Below are positions 4,527-5,742 of a stretch of 5,742 bases of DNA, one piece after another. Source of the stretch: Dehalococcoidia bacterium (GTDB taxonomy: Bacteria; Chloroflexota; Dehalococcoidia; SZUA-161); NCBI GenBank assembly GCA_004376205.1, contig SOKG01000037.1, forward strand, positions 1 through 5,742, written 5' to 3'. The notes below the pieces were generated by a model that ran no database searches, was not told the origin of the DNA, and saw only the letters and a program-made list of their open reading frames with translations. Each line of letters opens with the position of its first letter. Within the stretch, counting starts at the first letter, position 1. The position numbers and the translations under genes were made by a program.

Positions 4527-4563
4527 AGTGATAGTGTCCGGTCAAGGGAAGGAGGCTATCACT
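4527..4563 (+). other. 8-bp inverted repeat enclosing a Shine-Dalgarno sequence
   Basis: AGTGATAG (4527-4534) and CTATCACT (4556-4563) are perfectly complementary, with a 21-nt loop that contains AAGGAGG (4549-4555). In RNA this would display a Shine-Dalgarno sequence in a hairpin loop, with the TTG at 4563 at the foot of the stem. As DNA it could be a repressor dyad just upstream of the promoter at 4566-4594, or a relic of the decayed mobile element next door. Confidence 0.5.
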
Positions 4564-4673
4564 TGTTGGAAGTTGTTACCAAAACTGTTATAATTCTTCG
4601 CACTCATGTCAACGGAGACGGGGTTGCACTTCCCATGATGGGATTTGTCCGTGACCCCGTCATTAACGACTAG
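4563..4673 (+). CDS. Possible small ORF (36 codons, TTG start) ahead of the NMO gene
   Basis: TTG at 4563 follows a perfect AAGGAGG (4549-4555) by 7 nt and opens 36 codons to TAG at 4671-4673. The product, LLEVVTKTVIILRTHVNGDG then VALPMMGFVRDPVIND, has a protein-like composition, but I recognise no family. It ends 27 nt before the GTG of the flavoprotein gene, as a leader peptide or small operon partner would. Against it: a good promoter (4566-4594) lies inside the ORF, so a transcript from that promoter would not contain its start, and no clear promoter is seen upstream. It could instead be the 3' relic of a lost gene. Offered as a candidate only. Confidence 0.35.
   Translation: MLEVVTKTVIILRTHVNGDGVALPMMGFVRDPVIND
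4566..4594 (+). promoter_or_regulatory. Sigma-70 promoter for the NMO gene
   Basis: TTGGAA (4566-4571), 17-bp spacer, perfect TATAAT (4589-4594). Transcription would start near 4601 and give a leader of about 100 nt before the GTG at 4701, long enough for the hairpins described below. It overlaps the candidate small ORF, so probably only one of the two is functional, or each is used under different conditions. Confidence 0.7.
4617..4661 (+). other. Nested hairpin in the NMO leader
   Basis: Outer stem GACGGGGT (4617-4624) with ACCCCGTC (4654-4661), 8 bp and perfect. Inner stem TCCCA (4631-4635) with TGGGA (4639-4643) around TGA. An alternative pairing, ACGGA (4612-4616) with TCCGT (4648-4652), would exclude or strain the outer stem, so two states are conceivable. 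It does not match any riboswitch class I know and has no T-run, so a regulatory role is only suggested. Confidence 0.5.
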
Positions 4674-4690
4674 CCCTTTTGGGCGGTTAA
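4663..4690 (+). other. Hairpin touching the NMO ribosome-binding site
   Basis: GCCC-TTTT-GGGC (4673-4684) is extended, across an internal loop, by TTAAC (4663-4667) pairing with GTTAA (4686-4690). The last two A belong to AAGGAG (4689-4694), the ribosome site of the GTG at 4701. The stem could limit ribosome access, and the stop codon of the candidate small ORF (4671-4673) lies within it. Confidence 0.4.
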
Positions 4691-4700
4691 GGAGAAAGAA

Positions 4701-5742
4701 GTGGCAGAGAATGTTCTTCGGACCAAGTTATGCGACATGCTCGATATCGAATATCCTATCATCCTGGCTGGTATGGGTGGGGTCTGTGGCCCCACCATTG
4801 TTGCTGCAGTATCGAACGCAGGTGGACTAGGCGTTTTAGGTGCAGCCGGGCTGACCCCTGACCAACTGCGTGACTGGATCGTAAAGACGAGGAGCCTCAC
4901 CAACAAGCCCTTCGGTGTGGACCTCCTGCTTCCCAAGATAGACCTCCCGCCCATCTCAGGGAAGTTTCCTATCTCTGAGTTGAAGGCCTTTTTGCCTGCG
5001 GAGGAGTTGGCTTTCGTGGACGAGCTGAAGAGGGAGATTGGGATACCGGATGTGGAAATGCCTCCGATTGAGGTGGAGTCAGACTTCCTCTCAGGCGCAA
5101 ATAAGCAAATCAACGTGATACTAGAGGAACAGGTTGCAGTCTTTGCATCGGGGCTGGGGAATCCGGAATCTATAATACCTCGAGCACATGCTCAGGGGAT
5201 GAAGGTTATCGGACTCGTGGGCAACGTTAGAAACGCTCGGCGGGTCGCCGACACAGGAGCGGATATCATCGTGGCCCAGGGCCACGAAGCTGGAGGCCAT
5301 ACCGGCCGCATAGGCACTCTAGCCCTGGTTCCTCAAGTAGTAGATGCCGTCCATCCCCTCCCGGTGGTGGCGGCCGGCGGAGTGGGGGACGGCAGAGGGC
5401 TTGTTGCTTCCTTGGCGATGGGGGCCTGTGGGGTATGGGTGGGCACCGCTTTCCTGCTTGCCCATGAGGCGTGCATTGATGCACCCAAAGATTGGGTTAC
5501 TAATATGGGAGTGGACCCATATGATCTGGAGCAATGGGAGATCGATCATTGGAAAGATAAAATCATCGAGGCTACGGAGGAGGACACACAGGTTACCAGG
5601 ATATATACCGGTAAGACAGGTCGGTTCATCAAGAATAAGTTTATCGAAGCATGGGAGAGAGCGGGGGGAAAGACACTCCCCATGCCGTTACAGACCCTGC
5701 TCATCTGCGAGGCTGAGCTAGGCTTGAGGAAAGGGCGGATGA
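4701..5742 (+). CDS. Nitronate monooxygenase / 2-nitropropane dioxygenase family flavoprotein, 3' end outside the window
   Basis: GTG at 4701 with AAGGAG 6 nt upstream opens 347 codons with no stop before the edge. An ATG at 4737 is a poorer choice because it would cut into the first strand. FMN-binding TIM barrel of the NMO family: residues 19-47 'PIILAGMGGVCGPTIVAAVS' with 'NAGGLGVLG'; Q193-G202 'QGHEAGGHTG', with the EAGGH motif of class I NMOs whose His (here H200) is the usual catalytic candidate; and 221-242 'PVVAAGGVGDGRG..ASLAMG' for phosphate binding. A Pro/acid-rich insert at about 76-130 sits where many family members have a short link. The C-terminal part ('TRIYTGKTGRFIKNKF', 'LPMPLQTLL') matches longer members, so only a few dozen residues are probably missing. 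Known members oxidise alkyl nitronates with O2; others are enoyl reductases or of unknown role, so the substrate here is open. Confidence 0.9.
   Translation, partial: MAENVLRTKLCDMLDIEYPIILAGMGGVCGPTIVAAVSNAGGLGVLGAAGLTPDQLRDWIVKTRSLTNKPFGVDLLLPKIDLPPISGKFPISELKAFLPAEELAFVDELKREIGIPDVEMPPIEVESDFLSGANKQINVILEEQVAVFASGLGNPESIIPRAHAQGMKVIGLVGNVRNARRVADTGADIIVAQGHEAGGHTGRIGTLALVPQVVDAVHPLPVVAAGGVGDGRGLVASLAMGACGVWVGTAFLLAHEACIDAPKDWVTNMGVDPYDLEQWEIDHWKDKIIEATEEDTQVTRIYTGKTGRFIKNKFIEAWERAGGKTLPMPLQTLLICEAELGLRKGRM

Noticed and set aside
5344..5721. Plus-strand open frame of 125 codons near the window end
   Set aside because: It is another frame of the NMO-family gene, which carries the conserved flavin motifs through the same DNA.

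Overview
The window reads as bacterial chromosome, most likely from an anaerobic or subsurface member of Chloroflexota (Dehalococcoidia/Anaerolineae type). This is inferred from the gene set: an ECF sigma factor paired with a membrane protein whose N-terminus has the 'ILDEC...IEDCL..YPEH..EL.PLL' pattern common in Chloroflexota anti-sigma-like proteins, a DUF4382 sensor domain, a Thr-Pro-linker lipoprotein, and an NMO-type flavoprotein. No taxonomic marker is present, so the assignment is tentative.

Left part (1-770), minus strand: an Rrf2-family regulator (254-697, ATG at 697) with a near-consensus sigma-70 promoter whose -10 is covered by a perfect 7-3-7 palindrome, so it is probably autoregulated. 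Downstream on the same strand are a possible 42-codon small ORF (96-224) and the first 26 codons of a gene that leaves the window (1-79). That gene starts one base after a run of ten G.

Centre (1040-4391), plus strand: a small gene of unknown function that appears to carry a frameshift (1123-1481); an ECF sigma factor (1555-2085); its probable membrane-anchored anti-sigma partner with an outer DUF4382 domain (2103-3089); a small lipoprotein with a (Thr-Pro)n stalk and one Ig-like domain (3158-3544); and a secreted protein with two probable DUF5666-like repeats (3628-4317), closed by a strong intrinsic terminator (4359-4391). I read this as an envelope-signalling cassette: regulator, membrane sensor and exported products. 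The small gene at 1123 and the secreted-protein gene at 3628 have strikingly similar upstream boxes (CTGACA, 13-14 bp, TTCGTTATA), a candidate target signature for the sigma factor encoded between them.

Right part (4392-5742): immediately after the terminator lies a frameshifted, truncated remnant of a tyrosine recombinase (minus strand), then a structured leader region. The leader holds a possible 36-codon TTG-start ORF behind a perfect Shine-Dalgarno, a good sigma-70 promoter and nested hairpins. It precedes a nitronate monooxygenase/2-nitropropane dioxygenase family gene that starts with GTG at 4701 and is still open at the window end. No tRNA, rRNA, CRISPR array or intact mobile element was seen.
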